DNA of 64,000 bases from Pseudomonas fluorescens (GCF_002022275.1 NZ_MSDF01000013.1:205332-269331); one strand, 5' to 3'. Counted from the stretch's first letter, positions 10,018 through 19,676 are shown. Notes: generated from the sequence alone by a model not told the origin. Program-made: numbers and translations.

Positions 10018-10512
10018 TTATTCCTGGTCTTTGTTGAGCTTGTCGAAGTGCGCGTGGCCCACTTCCGGGCTGTGGTGCTTGCCATCGGCAGCACGGCTCT
10101 GCTCGGCGCCTTTCCACAGACGCTCCAGGTCGTAGAACTGACGAGCGTTGGAGGTCATCATGTGAACGATCACGTCGTCCATGTCCAGCAGCACCCAGTC
10201 GCTGTCGCCCTTGCCTTCTTCACCCAGCGGCTTCACGCCTTGGGCTTTGACGGCTTCGCGGACCTTGTCGAGCATCGCGCCGATCTGGCGGTTCGAGGTA
10301 CCGGTGGCGATGATCATGAAGTCGGTGATGCTCTGCTTGTCGCGTACGTCCAGCACCTGGATGTCCTGGGCCTTAACGTCTTCCAGGGCAGCCACTGCCA
10401 CTTTCACCAGCTCTTCGCCAGCCAGTTCCGGGCCAACGTGGGCTTCTACCGGCAGCGGGGCGCTTTTGAAGGTGCCTTTGCGCTTAACTTTGCTTACGTC
10501 TTTGTTCGTCAT
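10018..10512 (-). CDS. rsfS: Ribosomal silencing factor RsfS
   Basis: 164-aa DUF143/Iojap-family protein that binds L14 and blocks subunit joining during starvation. Conserved blocks are LDVRDKQSITDFMIIATGTSNRQIGA and the WVLLDMDDVIVHMM segment. The N-terminal ~40 residues (KVKRKGTFKSAPLP region) are a basic extension longer than in E. coli RsfS; a start farther in is possible. It lies between nadD and rlmH as in other pseudomonads. Confidence 0.93.
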   Translation of the reverse strand: MTNKDVSKVKRKGTFKSAPLPVEAHVGPELAGEELVKVAVAALEDVKAQDIQVLDVRDKQSITDFMIIATGTSNRQIGAMLDKVREAVKAQGVKPLGEEGKGDSDWVLLDMDDVIVHMMTSNARQFYDLERLWKGAEQSRAADGKHHSPEVGHAHFDKLNKDQE

Positions 10513-10581
10513 ATAAAACTCGTTTTGCTCGTATGTTCGGGCGCTCGCTGTACGACAGTGCGTACGTTCAAGCGCGCCTTT

Positions 10582-11226
10582 TCAGTTCGACGCACGGTAA
10601 AGCCCGTGCGCATCGATGTAGGCCAGGACCGCGTCAGGCACCAGGAAACGTACCGACTTACCGCTGGCCAGCAGTTGACGGATCTGGGTGGCGGACACCG
10701 CAAGCGGGGTCTGCCAGACGAATGCAATATTCCCGTTCGGCCCGGTCAGGGCCAAGGGGTCACTTACCGACCGCGCGGCCAGCAGGTTGCGCAAGGCATC
10801 CGGCGGTTCGCTGTCGGCATCCGGGCGTTGCAAAACCAGGATGTGGCAGTGCTGGAGGAGTTCCTCCCAGCGATGCCAAGAGGGCAGGCCGCAAAATGCG
10901 TCCCAGCCCAAAAGCAGAAACAATTGGTCGTCCGCGGCCATTTCAGCGCGCATCACTTCCAGGGTATCGACAGTGTAGGACGGTTTATCACGCTTGAGTT
11001 CGTGGTCGTCCACCACCAACGGCGCTATGCCCTCCACCGCAAGGCGCACCATTTCCAGGCGTTGCTGCGCCGACACCTGCGGCGTATCGCGATGCGGCGG
11101 CCGCGCGTTGGGCATCACGCGCAACTCATCCAGCGCGAGGGCATCCGCGACTTCCAGGGCACTGCGCAAATGGCCAATGTGCACGGGGTCGAAGGTACCG
11201 CCGAGCAGCCCGATGCGTTTAGCCAT
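10582..11226 (-). CDS. nadD: Nicotinate-nucleotide adenylyltransferase
   Basis: 214-aa enzyme of NAD synthesis that adenylates nicotinate mononucleotide. The nucleotidyltransferase signature [12 protein letters not shown] is at the N terminus, and the second motif SATQIRQLL is near the C terminus. The ATG at 11226 shares bases with the proA TGA stop (ATGA overlap); the frame one codon longer would begin with TTG. The overlap implies coupling to proA. Confidence 0.96.
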   Translation of the reverse strand: MAKRIGLLGGTFDPVHIGHLRSALEVADALALDELRVMPNARPPHRDTPQVSAQQRLEMVRLAVEGIAPLVVDDHELKRDKPSYTVDTLEVMRAEMAADDQLFLLLGWDAFCGLPSWHRWEELLQHCHILVLQRPDADSEPPDALRNLLAARSVSDPLALTGPNGNIAFVWQTPLAVSATQIRQLLASGKSVRFLVPDAVLAYIDAHGLYRASN

Positions 11227-12491
11227 CAAGTGCGCACATGACCATCGCCGAACACCACGTACTTCTCGCTGGTCAGGCCTTCCAGGCCAACCGGGCCGCG
11301 TGCGTGGAGCTTATCGGTGGAGATGCCGATCTCCGCCCCCAAACCGTACTCGAAGCCGTCGGCAAACCGCGTCGAGGCGTTGATCATCACCGAAGCGGAA
11401 TCCACTTCGTTGAGGAAACGCCGGGCATCGCTGAAATGCTCGGAAACAATGGCGTCAGTGTGCTTGGAGCCGTAGGTATTGATGTGTTCAATGGCCTCGT
11501 CCAGGTCATCAACAATCTTGATCGACAGGATGGGTGCCGTGTATTCGGTGTACCAGTCGAGCTCGGTCGCTTCGATCACGTCCGCGCCCAGCAGCGCACG
11601 GGTGCGCTCGCAACCGCGCAGTTCCACGCCCTTGTCACGGTAGATGGCAGCCAGCGGCGGCAGCACGCGCTCGGCAATGCCGACGTGCACCAGCAGGGTT
11701 TCCATGGTGTTGCAGGGTGCGTAGCGGTGCGTCTTGGCGTTGTCGGCGATGCGGATCGCCTTGTCGATGTCGGCGGCGATGTCGATGTACACATGGCACA
11801 CGCCGTCGAGGTGCTTGATAACTGGCACCTTGGCATCGCGGCTGACGCGTTCGATCAGACTCTTGCCACCGCGCGGCACAATCACGTCGACGAATTCCGG
11901 CATGGTGATCAGCGCGCCAACGGCGGCGCGGTCGGTGGTTTCCACCACTTGCACCACTTCGGCCGGCAACTCGGCCACGGCCAGGCCCTGCTGAATGCAC
12001 GCCGCGATGGCACGGTTGGAATTGATGGCCTCGGAACCGCCACGCAGGATGGTGGCATTGCCGGACTTGAGGCACAGGCTCGCGGCGTCGATGGTCACGT
12101 TCGGGCGCGACTCATAAATAATGCCGATCACGCCCAGCGGCACGCGCATCTTGCCGACTTGAATACCGGACGGCAGGTAACGCATGTCGCGGATTTCACC
12201 GATGGGGTCAGGCAGTTTGGCCACCTGACGCAGGCCTTCGATCATGTCGTCGATACGTGCCGGGGTCAGCGCCAGGCGGTCCAGCAGTGCTGGCTCCAGG
12301 CCATTGGCGAGGCCGTTGGCCAGGTCCAGTTCATTGGCGGCGGTGAGCTCGGAGCGCGAAGCATCCAGAGCGTCGGCGGCGGCCAACAGGGCGCGGTTCT
12401 TCTGCGCGGTGCTCGCACGGGCGATCAACCGCGAGGCCTGACGGGCAGCGCGACCCAGGCGGGTCATGTAGTCAAGAACGGACTCAGTCAT
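11226..12491 (-). CDS. proA: Gamma-glutamyl-phosphate reductase
   Basis: 421-aa NADPH-dependent reductase of proline synthesis, of the aldehyde dehydrogenase superfamily. The catalytic Cys lies in the [12 protein letters not shown] motif; [22 protein letters not shown] and the C-terminal [15 protein letters not shown] are typical. It is the first gene of a long minus-strand operon and has a good candidate promoter 25-65 bases upstream. proB is not in the window. Confidence 0.97.
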   Translation of the reverse strand: MTESVLDYMTRLGRAARQASRLIARASTAQKNRALLAAADALDASRSELTAANELDLANGLANGLEPALLDRLALTPARIDDMIEGLRQVAKLPDPIGEIRDMRYLPSGIQVGKMRVPLGVIGIIYESRPNVTIDAASLCLKSGNATILRGGSEAINSNRAIAACIQQGLAVAELPAEVVQVVETTDRAAVGALITMPEFVDVIVPRGGKSLIERVSRDAKVPVIKHLDGVCHVYIDIAADIDKAIRIADNAKTHRYAPCNTMETLLVHVGIAERVLPPLAAIYRDKGVELRGCERTRALLGADVIEATELDWYTEYTAPILSIKIVDDLDEAIEHINTYGSKHTDAIVSEHFSDARRFLNEVDSASVMINASTRFADGFEYGLGAEIGISTDKLHARGPVGLEGLTSEKYVVFGDGHVRT

Positions 12492-12525
12492 GGTCAGGGA
12501 GTCTTGGCAGGGAGGAAAGCGGCAG

Positions 12526-12555
12526 ATTATAGCTGTGACGCCGCCCGACTGACAG
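12526..12555 (-). promoter_or_regulatory. Candidate sigma-70 promoter of the proA operon
   Basis: On the minus strand CTGTCA (12555-12550), an 18-base spacer and a perfect TATAAT (12531-12526), about 35 bases upstream of the proA ATG. The -35 element matches only four of six consensus bases. Confidence 0.55.
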
Positions 12556-12666
12556 CGGTGAGGGGCGGATGGTCGAAATGAACTGCAAAAACAGGGGGTT
12601 CAGCGGTAATTAAGGTGGGAGTTGTTATTATTCCGTCACATTTAGCCGTATTAACCCTTGATCGCC

Positions 12667-13353
12667 ATGTCCAGTTTTGCCCCAACGCTCCTCGCCAGCG
12701 CCCTGCCCGACGGCTTCTTCGACCGAGATGCGCAACTTCTTGCGCGCGAATTGCTTGGAAAAGTCATACGCCATCGCGTTGGCGAAACCTGGCTTTCGGC
12801 GCGAATTATTGAAACCGAAGCCTATTACGTGGCCGAAAAAGGCAGCCATGCCTCACTCGGCTACACAGAAAAGCGTAAGGCTTTGTTTCTGGATGGCGGC
12901 CATATCTACATGTATTACGCGCGAGGCGGCGATTCGCTGAACTTCAGCGCCCAAGGCCCGGGTAATGCCGTGCTGATCAAATCGGCCTATCCGTGGGTCG
13001 ATGAAATTTCCGGCCCGGCCAGCCTGGCGCAGATGCTGCTGAACAATCCGAATGCCGATGGCAGCCCGCGCGCCGCGCAAAAGTTGTGCGCGGGCCAGAC
13101 GTTGCTGTGTAAGGCATTGGGTTTGAAGGTGCCAATGTGGGACGCCAAGCGCTTCGATCAGGAATTGCTCTACGTCGAAGACGTGGGCCAGACGCCCTCA
13201 TCCATCATCCAGACCACGCGCCTGGGCATTCCCAGCGGGCGCGATGAACACCTGATGTATCGCTTTGTGGATGCTGGCTATGCGCCGTATTGCACACGGA
13301 ACCCGCTACGTCGGGGCCAGGTCGAAGGCCGCGATTACTTTTTGATTGATTGA
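12667..13353 (+). CDS. DNA-3-methyladenine glycosylase (AAG/MPG family)
   Basis: 228-aa alkyladenine DNA glycosylase that starts base-excision repair of alkylated purines. The family segments LARELLGKVIRHR, the catalytic-region IIETEAYYVAEKGSHAS and the C-terminal YAPYCTRNPLRRG are visible; GGHIYMYYARGG forms part of the base-flipping pocket region. I used the ATG at 12667, although no strong ribosome binding site precedes it; a TTG nine bases upstream is the alternative. Single gene, divergent from proA. Confidence 0.92.
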   Translation: MSSFAPTLLASALPDGFFDRDAQLLARELLGKVIRHRVGETWLSARIIETEAYYVAEKGSHASLGYTEKRKALFLDGGHIYMYYARGGDSLNFSAQGPGNAVLIKSAYPWVDEISGPASLAQMLLNNPNADGSPRAAQKLCAGQTLLCKALGLKVPMWDAKRFDQELLYVEDVGQTPSSIIQTTRLGIPSGRDEHLMYRFVDAGYAPYCTRNPLRRGQVEGRDYFLID

Positions 13354-13383
13354 ACACAAAAACCGGCAGCACAGGAGATTCCA

Positions 13384-13473
13384 TGTGGGAGCTGGCTTGC
13401 CTGCGATAGCGGTGGATCAGGCAGCTGAAATGTTTGCCCAAACACCGTCATCGCAGGCAAGCCAGCTCCCACA
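13384..13473. repeat. REP inverted pair
   Basis: TGTGGGAGCTGGCTTGCCTGCGA and its inverse, separated by about 40 bases, between the glycosylase gene and the DedA-PAP2 gene. Confidence 0.93.
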
Positions 13474-13524
13474 GTTTGATCTCAAGTGTCTGGGACTACG
13501 GATTACATAAATGGAGTTGAGTGT

Positions 13525-14841
13525 ATGAGCCAATGGCTCGATAGCATTACCGGCTGGCTGACCCTGAACCCTGAATGGCTGGCGGTGGCGGTCTTTATCG
13601 TCGCATGCGTGGAATGCCTGGCGATTGCCGGGTTAATCGTGCCCGGCACGGTATTGCTGTTTGCAATCGCCGCGCTGGCGGGCAGTGGCGCGTTGTCCCT
13701 GAGTGAAACCCTGCTGTTGGGCTTTCTCGGCGGGTTACTGGGTGACGGGGTTTCCTACTTCCTCGGCCGACATTTCCACCAGAACATCCGGCGCTTGCCA
13801 GGTTTGCGCCACCACCCCGAATGGATGAACGGCGCAGAAACCTACTTCCACAAGTACGGTATCGCCAGCCTGCTCGTAGGACGTTTCATCGGCCCATTGC
13901 GGCCCATGCTGCCGATGGTGGCCGGGATGTGCGACATGCCCTTCCCGCGCTTCGCGGCCGTCAGCATCGTGGCGGCGGCGGGTTGGTCGGTGGCGTATTT
14001 GCTGCCGGGCTGGGCCACCGGCGCCGCCTTCCGCCTGCCCTTGCCGGAAGGTTTCTGGCCGGAAGCGGCCATTGTCGCGGCCTGTTTAGCGGTGCTGCTG
14101 GGCTTGAGTTTGAACAGCAGCCTGCGCGGCCATCGTCGCGCCACCTTGTGGATTGGCTGCGCCAGCTTGACGCTGCTGATCGCGCTGTTTATCGGTTATC
14201 ACTCCCTGAATAACTTCGACACAGGCCTGAGCGCACTGGTGCAAGAGCACCGCAGCCCGTGGCTGGATGAAGTGATGGTGCGGATCACCCAGTTGGGTGA
14301 GTTCAAGAAGATGTTCTTCGCCAGCGCTGTGTTTACTGGCTTGCTGTTACTGGCGCGACAATGGCGGCATGCCGTGTTTGTCGGCGCCACGCTGGCCGGC
14401 GCTGCGGTGATCAACACCGGAACAAAGCTGTTTTTCGCCCGTGGCCGCCCGGAAATTCTTACAGACCCGCTCACCAGTTTCAGCATGCCCAGCGGCCACG
14501 CGTCCGGCGCCTTTGCGTTTTTCCTGGCGCTCGCGGTGCTGGCGGGACGCGGCCAACCCACTCGGTTACGCCTGACCTGGATGCTGATGGGCTGCATCCC
14601 CGCCGCGTTTATCGCGCTGTCACGGGTTTACCTGGGCGCCCATTGGCCCACCGACATCCTCGCGGGCACATTGCTGGCGATGACGGTGTGCGCGTTCAGC
14701 CTGACCTTCATCCAGTATCGGAGCCCGCTGCCGGCCATGTCGCAGAAAACCTGGTGGCTGTTGCTACCGGCGCTGGTCGCGGTGTTGAGCTTTATCGCGC
14801 TCACCGGCACGCCACACGCCCTGCTGCGCTACGCCTACTGA
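13525..14841 (+). CDS. Fused DedA-PAP2 membrane phosphatase
   Basis: 438-aa membrane protein with two modules. Residues ~1-200 are a DedA/SNARE-associated domain (VECLAIAGLIVPGTVLLF; DGVSYFLGRHF; GRFIGPLRPMLPMVAGM). Residues ~210-410 are a PAP2 phosphatase with the three acid-phosphatase motifs KLFFARGRP, PSGHASG and SRVYLGAHWPTD. It probably dephosphorylates undecaprenyl pyrophosphate or a lipid phosphate at the periplasmic face, with the DedA part acting on lipid carrier flipping; the exact substrate is inferred. The start at 13525 has GGAG eight bases upstream. The 3' end overlaps the convergent gene by seven bases. Confidence 0.88.
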   Translation: MSQWLDSITGWLTLNPEWLAVAVFIVACVECLAIAGLIVPGTVLLFAIAALAGSGALSLSETLLLGFLGGLLGDGVSYFLGRHFHQNIRRLPGLRHHPEWMNGAETYFHKYGIASLLVGRFIGPLRPMLPMVAGMCDMPFPRFAAVSIVAAAGWSVAYLLPGWATGAAFRLPLPEGFWPEAAIVAACLAVLLGLSLNSSLRGHRRATLWIGCASLTLLIALFIGYHSLNNFDTGLSALVQEHRSPWLDEVMVRITQLGEFKKMFFASAVFTGLLLLARQWRHAVFVGATLAGAAVINTGTKLFFARGRPEILTDPLTSFSMPSGHASGAFAFFLALAVLAGRGQPTRLRLTWMLMGCIPAAFIALSRVYLGAHWPTDILAGTLLAMTVCAFSLTFIQYRSPLPAMSQKTWWLLLPALVAVLSFIALTGTPHALLRYAY

Positions 14842-15428
14842 GTGAAGAGTTCGCCCTGCAACTCATCAAGCAACATCTGGATCGCGTCCAACCGTTGCTG
14901 CGGGTCATCGAGTTGCAGCAGGTCGATTTTGTCGGCCTCGGTGAACGGCAGCAGGTAGGCCAACTGATTGCCCAGGGCTTGCTGGCCATCGGCGTGGGTG
15001 CCCATGTCCAGTGAGGCAACCATCGGGTGTTCGGCCAGGGCGTGAAGCAAAGCCAGCAAGTCGGCATCCTCTTCTTCCAGCGCCTGGTCCGGCAGTTCCT
15101 CCAGCCATTGCACCTCGGCCACCAGCAACTGGTCTTTTTGCACCCCGGCGTCGCGTACGCGAAAGCGCCGCCCGCCTTCGACACGAATCCCGAGCAGGCC
15201 GTTGTCTTGCTGCTTGAAGTCGCGAATCAGCGCTTCACAGCCGACCAGCGCATAGCCGTCCGGGGCCATGCCCACTTCCCTGCCGTCGAGGATGCACACC
15301 ACACCAAAGCTTTCGCCCTTTTTCATGCAGCGGCTGATCATGTCCAGGTAGCGCGCCTCGAACAGTTGCAAATCGAGGGTGCAGCCTGGGAACAGCACGG
15401 TATTGAGCGGGAACAGCGCCAGACTCAT
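14835..15428 (-). CDS. LON-substrate-binding-domain protein
   Basis: 197-aa stand-alone Lon N-terminal (PUA-like) domain protein. The LALFPLNTVLFPGCTLDLQLFEARYLDM opening and FGVVCILDGREVG segment match the Lon substrate-binding domain; there is no AAA+ or protease part, which is normal for this family. The function is unknown. It is convergent with the DedA-PAP2 gene and starts 24 bases after the lrgB stop, so it may be the last gene of an lrgA-lrgB transcript. Confidence 0.85.
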   Translation of the reverse strand: MSLALFPLNTVLFPGCTLDLQLFEARYLDMISRCMKKGESFGVVCILDGREVGMAPDGYALVGCEALIRDFKQQDNGLLGIRVEGGRRFRVRDAGVQKDQLLVAEVQWLEELPDQALEEEDADLLALLHALAEHPMVASLDMGTHADGQQALGNQLAYLLPFTEADKIDLLQLDDPQQRLDAIQMLLDELQGELFTQ

Positions 15429-15452
15429 ATAAGGTTTCCTTCAAACCCGGGT

Positions 15453-16169
15453 TTAAACAATCACCGACACGGCCAGCGGCAGAAACACCGCCGTGGCCAC
15501 GCCCATCAAACTCATGGCCAGCGCCGCAAAGGCGCCGCACTCTTCACTTTCCTGCAGCGCCACCGACGTGCCGACCGCATGGGCGGTCATGCCCAGCGCC
15601 ATGCCGCGCGCTTCGGGGCTGTGCACGCCCAGGCGTGACAAGTACGTCGGGCCGATCATCGCGCCGATCACCCCGGTGATCAGCACAAACACCGCCGCCA
15701 AGGCCGCCACGCCACCGATCTGTTCAGCCACGAGCATGGCAATCGGCGAGGTCACCGACTTGGGCGCCATGGTCATCAGCATCCGGTGTTCGGCGCCGAA
15801 CCACCAGCCCAGCAACACACACAGGCCTGTGGCCAATACGCCACCTATCACCAGCGTAGTAAAAATCGGCCAGAACAATTGGCGAATCCGCCGCAGGTTC
15901 AAATACAAAGGCACCGCCAGGGCTACCGTCGCCGGGCCGAGAAGGATGCCCATGATCTCGGTGCTCTTGCGGTACTCGGCGTAGGTGAGGCCACACGTGA
16001 GCAGCACGCCGATCACCAACAGCATCGACACCAGCACCGGCTGCAGGAAGACCCAGCGGGTTTTCTCGAAGGCGGCCAGCACCAACTGATAGGCACCCAG
16101 CGTGATGCCGATGCCGAATAAGGGATGATGAACCACGGCCGTCCACGCGCCCTGCCAGTCGACGGTCAT
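15453..16169 (-). CDS. lrgB: LrgB/CidB-family membrane protein
   Basis: 238-aa multi-helix inner-membrane protein of the LrgB family, partner of the holin-like LrgA; known family roles are control of murein hydrolase activity and, in some bacteria, overflow-metabolite export. Typical segments are SVTSPIAMLVAEQIGG and GTSVALQESEECGAFAALAMSLMG. The ATG at 16169 overlaps the lrgA stop (ATGA). A longer open frame upstream is merely an out-of-frame reading of lrgA. Confidence 0.9.
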   Translation of the reverse strand: MTVDWQGAWTAVVHHPLFGIGITLGAYQLVLAAFEKTRWVFLQPVLVSMLLVIGVLLTCGLTYAEYRKSTEIMGILLGPATVALAVPLYLNLRRIRQLFWPIFTTLVIGGVLATGLCVLLGWWFGAEHRMLMTMAPKSVTSPIAMLVAEQIGGVAALAAVFVLITGVIGAMIGPTYLSRLGVHSPEARGMALGMTAHAVGTSVALQESEECGAFAALAMSLMGVATAVFLPLAVSVIV

Positions 16170-16519
16170 TGATCCCTTTCCTTGCGCTTGACCATCTGCT
16201 GCATCAGCACGCCGACAAAGCCCATGGCTATCACCAGCGACAACACCAGCGCACCGACGATGGCCCAGAAGTCCGCGGCGATGTCCTTCGCGTACACCAT
16301 CACCCCCACCGCCGGCGGCACCAGCAGTAACGGCAAGTAACGCAATAAACTGCTGGCGGCCAGGCTCAGGGGCTCGCCGACTTCGCCGCGCCAGATCAGA
16401 AACCCCAGCATCAGCAGCAAGCCGATGATCGGCCCCGGCAGCACCGGCAACAGCAAGTGGTTGATCGCGGTGCCGATCAATTGAAACAGCACCAGCCATG
16501 TCAGGCCTCGTAACAGCAT
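16166..16519 (-). CDS. lrgA: CidA/LrgA holin-like protein
   Basis: 117-aa protein with four hydrophobic helices, of the CidA/LrgA family. LLLPVLPGPIIGLLLMLGFL and FFVPPAVG-like LLVPPAVGVMVYAKDI are the family hallmarks. First gene of the lrgA-lrgB pair. A TATAAT-like box (complement of 16550-16555) lies about 35 bases upstream, but no convincing -35 element goes with it. Confidence 0.9.
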   Translation of the reverse strand: MLLRGLTWLVLFQLIGTAINHLLLPVLPGPIIGLLLMLGFLIWRGEVGEPLSLAASSLLRYLPLLLVPPAVGVMVYAKDIAADFWAIVGALVLSLVIAMGFVGVLMQQMVKRKERDQ

Positions 16520-16678
16520 CCGTTTTCTCCCCCCTCAACGCTCGCCCGCATTATAAGCACGCCCGCCCTATGCTCCGGCATTCGCCAAAAGCATGGTGGC
16601 TTGACCGTGCCTGTCGCCCATGATGATCTACCATGGATTTCGCACACCTATAAAAACGATGAATTAAGGAGAGTCGCA

Positions 16679-17134
16679 ATGCCCTATGTACCTGTAGCGC
16701 AGCTCAAAGATTATGTCGGCAAGGAACTGGGACGTTCCGAATGGCTCACCATCGACCAGGCGCGTATCAACCTGTTCGCAGAAGCCACCGGCGATCATCA
16801 GTTCATCCACGTCGACCCGGTCAAGGCCGCGCAAACGCCGTTTGGCAGCACGATTGCCCACGGTTTCCTGTCGCTGTCGCTGATGCCCAAGCTGATGGAA
16901 GATATCCTGATCATGCCCGAAGGCTTGAAGATGGCGGTCAACTACGGCCTGGACAGCGTGCGTTTTATCCAGCCGGTAAAAGTCAATTCCAAGGTGCGTC
17001 TGAACGTCACCCTTACCGACGTGACCGAGAAAAAACCTGGCCAATGGCTATTTAAGGCCACCGCCACCCTGGAAATCGAAGGTCAGGAAAAACCCGCTTA
17101 CATCGCCGAGTCGTTGTCACTCTGCTTCGTGTAA
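16679..17134 (+). CDS. MaoC-family dehydratase
   Basis: 151-aa hot-dog-fold hydratase. The hydratase-2 motif is visible as ATGDHQFIHVDPVKAAQTPFGSTIAHGFLSLSL, with the Asp and His of the catalytic pair. It likely hydrates an enoyl-CoA; the substrate cannot be read from the sequence. The ATG at 16679 is preceded by AAGGAGA at a good spacing, so the longer frame is rejected. Monocistronic by appearance. Confidence 0.92.
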   Translation: MPYVPVAQLKDYVGKELGRSEWLTIDQARINLFAEATGDHQFIHVDPVKAAQTPFGSTIAHGFLSLSLMPKLMEDILIMPEGLKMAVNYGLDSVRFIQPVKVNSKVRLNVTLTDVTEKKPGQWLFKATATLEIEGQEKPAYIAESLSLCFV

Positions 17135-17239
17135 GGCCGTGCCTGTGGTAAGGCGACAAACCTTGCCACAGTGTATGTAAATTTATGTATGAATCTCGCA
17201 GCTGCGGCATACTCGGCGCTCAATTATCCGGATCCCGCT

Positions 17240-18958
17240 ATGCGCCCACTCGCTCCCCTTGCCCTTGCCCTGTTGCTCACCGCTTGCGGAGACGGCGAAT
17301 CGCTGTTGCCGCCCGATGCGCGCCTGCCCGATGGCGGCCGCTACCGGGGCGATGTGGTCAATGGCTTGCTGCAAGGCCACGGCCGTGTGGACTACCCCAA
17401 CGGCAGTTGGTACGCCGGCCAGTTCGACAAAGGCCAGTGGCACGGCCAGGGCGAATGGCATGGCAGCAATAGCGAGGTCTATAAAGGCCAGTTCCAGCAA
17501 GGCCTGTTCGACGGCCAGGGCAGCCTGACCACCGCGGGCAGCAGCTATGTCGGCGGTTTCAAGAATGGTCGACGCAACGGCGAAGGCACCCTCAAAGAGG
17601 GGCAAATGACCTATCGCGGCGAATTCAAGGACGACCAGTATTCCGGCCTCGGCCGCCTGGAATTGGCCGACGGCAGTCAATATCAAGGCCAGTTCGCCCA
17701 CGGCAAGCCGAATGGCGAAGGCCAGCGCAACGACGACAGCGGCAACCAGTTCAGCGGCCACTTTGTGGATGGCCAGCTGGAAGGCAACGGCACCTTTAAC
17801 AGTGCTGACGGCGACATCTATGTCGGCCAATTCAAGCAGAACCAGCTCAATGGCAAAGGCCGCTACGAAAACGCCGATGGCGACGTGTGGATCGGCCAGT
17901 TCAAGGAAGGCGCCCTGAGCGGCAAGGGCGAGTTGATCGGCATCGACGGCAGCCACTATGTGGGCCAGTTCAGCGACTGGCGTTTTACCGGCGACGGTCG
18001 CCTGAACCTCACCGACGGCAGCTTCTATATAGGCGGCTTCGACAGCGACAGCTATCAAGGTAAAGGCACCCTGGTACTCACCGACGGCTCCGTGCAGGCT
18101 GGCACCTGGGTCAACGGCATGCGTGTGCGTGACGCCGATGGCAAATTGCTGCCCGACCCGCTGGAAACCGGCATTCTGGCCCAAGGCCGCTTGCTCGATG
18201 CGGCCCTCGCCGCCGTGCCTGCATCCACGCCAGCCGTCGAGCTGTACACCCTGGTGCTGGCGGGTGATGGCAAGCAAAGCGTGTTCCTGCGCGAAGCCGA
18301 TTACGTCAGCAACATGCTCGCCACCCGCTTCGGCGCGCGCGGGCAGATCCGCCTGGTCAACCACCGCGACCATATCGCCGACCGCCCGCTCGCTACCCGT
18401 GAAAGCCTGCGCCGCGCCGTGCAAACCCTGGCCGAGCGCACTGGCCCGGAAGACCTGGTGTTTATCTACATGACCAGCCACGGCACCCACGAACACGAAC
18501 TGGTGCTCGACCAGCCGCGCATGGAACTGGCCGACTTGCCCGCCGATGAGCTGGCGAACGTACTCGCCCCGCTGAAAAACCGCGACAAGATCATTGTGAT
18601 TTCCGCCTGCTATTCCGGCGGGTTTATTCCAGCCCTCAAAGATGACCGCACCCTGATCATGACGGCCTCCCGCGCCGACCGCGTGTCGTTTGGCTGTTCC
18701 GAGGAAGCGGACTTCACCTACTTCGGCGATGCCCTTTTCGCACAAGCTTTCAACCAGACCGACGATTTACAGCAGGCCTTCAAACTGGCACAAGTCCATG
18801 TGGCCGAGCGCGAACAGGCGGACAACTTCGAAGCCTCCGAACCGCAGATCTGGGCCCCCAAGGGTGTAATCGCTCATTGGCAATTATTACGTAAACAGCA
18901 GGCACGAAAGGCGCTCGAAAGCGTCTCTATGAATAGCAAGGAAGCCAAAGGCAACTAA
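17240..18958 (+). CDS. MORN-repeat lipoprotein with C13 (caspase-like) peptidase domain
   Basis: 572 aa. Signal peptide with lipobox LLLTAC (Cys about residue 15). Residues ~30-295 hold eleven or twelve MORN repeats of the form YxGxFxxGxxxGxG. Residues ~330-550 are a legumain/caspase-type C13 peptidase domain with His414 in TSHGTHEH and Cys457 in ISACYSGGF. It is therefore predicted to be a membrane-anchored cysteine peptidase presented on a beta-sheet repeat stalk. The substrate is unknown; clan CD peptidases often cut after Asn, Arg or Asp, but specificity cannot be read here. The longer frame upstream of 17240 lacks a lipoprotein signal. Confidence 0.87.
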   Translation: MRPLAPLALALLLTACGDGESLLPPDARLPDGGRYRGDVVNGLLQGHGRVDYPNGSWYAGQFDKGQWHGQGEWHGSNSEVYKGQFQQGLFDGQGSLTTAGSSYVGGFKNGRRNGEGTLKEGQMTYRGEFKDDQYSGLGRLELADGSQYQGQFAHGKPNGEGQRNDDSGNQFSGHFVDGQLEGNGTFNSADGDIYVGQFKQNQLNGKGRYENADGDVWIGQFKEGALSGKGELIGIDGSHYVGQFSDWRFTGDGRLNLTDGSFYIGGFDSDSYQGKGTLVLTDGSVQAGTWVNGMRVRDADGKLLPDPLETGILAQGRLLDAALAAVPASTPAVELYTLVLAGDGKQSVFLREADYVSNMLATRFGARGQIRLVNHRDHIADRPLATRESLRRAVQTLAERTGPEDLVFIYMTSHGTHEHELVLDQPRMELADLPADELANVLAPLKNRDKIIVISACYSGGFIPALKDDRTLIMTASRADRVSFGCSEEADFTYFGDALFAQAFNQTDDLQQAFKLAQVHVAEREQADNFEASEPQIWAPKGVIAHWQLLRKQQARKALESVSMNSKEAKGN

Positions 18959-18987
18959 GCTGTAACGTGTAACAAGGGGGAAACACC

Positions 18988-19629
18988 ATGTACCTGACAC
19001 CTCAGCATATTCTGCTTGCCGGCGCCTCTGGCCTGACCGGCGAACACCTGCTCGACCGCCTGCTCAACGAACCCACCGTAACCCGCGTACTGGCGCCCAG
19101 CCGCAAGCCGCTGGCCGAACACCCTCATCTGGAAAACCCGGTGGGCGACCCGGCGGTGTTCCTGCCGCAATTGAGCGGCCAGGTCGATATCGCCTTCTGC
19201 TGCCTGGGCACCACCATCAAGCAGGCCGGTTCTGAAGCTGCGTTTCGCGCCGTCGACCTGGACCTGGTGGTGGCCTTCGCCAAGCGTGCACGGGAAATGG
19301 GCGCGCGCCACCTGATCGTGATCAGCGCGATCGGCGCCGACGCGAAATCCTCGATCTTTTACAACCGTGTCAAAGGCGAGATGGAACAGGCGCTCAAGGC
19401 CCAGGACTGGCCGCAACTGACCATCGTGCGACCTTCGTTGCTGCTGGGGGAACGCCTGGAAACACGCCTGGCCGAGAAAATCGCCGGGCCGTTGTCGCGC
19501 CTGATTCCGGGCAAATACCACGGCATTGAAGTCTGCGAACTGGCCCGCGCGATGTGGCGCCTGGCGCTGGAAGAACAGGATGGGGTGCGGGTGGTGGAGT
19601 CGGATGAGCTGCGCAAGCTCGGCAAATAA
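18988..19629 (+). CDS. NAD(P)H-binding Rossmann-fold protein
   Basis: 213-aa atypical short-chain dehydrogenase of the NAD(P)-binding (HTATIP2/YwnB-like) group. The nucleotide-binding motif is [12 protein letters not shown] at residues ~10-21, followed by [11 protein letters not shown] and [11 protein letters not shown]. The catalytic Tyr of classical SDRs is replaced by [13 protein letters not shown], as usual in this group. The role is unknown. It starts 30 bases after the peptidase gene with AAGGGGG upstream, so it is possibly co-transcribed. Confidence 0.82.
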   Translation: MYLTPQHILLAGASGLTGEHLLDRLLNEPTVTRVLAPSRKPLAEHPHLENPVGDPAVFLPQLSGQVDIAFCCLGTTIKQAGSEAAFRAVDLDLVVAFAKRAREMGARHLIVISAIGADAKSSIFYNRVKGEMEQALKAQDWPQLTIVRPSLLLGERLETRLAEKIAGPLSRLIPGKYHGIEVCELARAMWRLALEEQDGVRVVESDELRKLGK

Positions 19630-19651
19630 ATTTACAGCGCCTGTACTGACC

Positions 19652-19676
19652 TCATCGCAGGCAAGCCAGCTCCCAC
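19652..19676. repeat. Single REP unit
   Basis: One TCGCAGGCAAGCCAGCTCCCAC unit with no inverted partner of the same type nearby. A further GC-rich imperfect repeat (GGGGCTCGCCCGCCTGCAA) follows at about 19699. Confidence 0.75.

Noticed and set aside
15453..16538. 361-codon open frame taken as one LrgB protein
   Set aside because: Its first ~120 codons are an out-of-frame reading of lrgA; the ATG at 16169 gives a normal LrgB.
17183..18745. 520-codon minus-strand frame opposite the MORN-peptidase gene
   Set aside because: Shadow of the repetitive MORN codons; composition is Ala/Val-rich without domain features.
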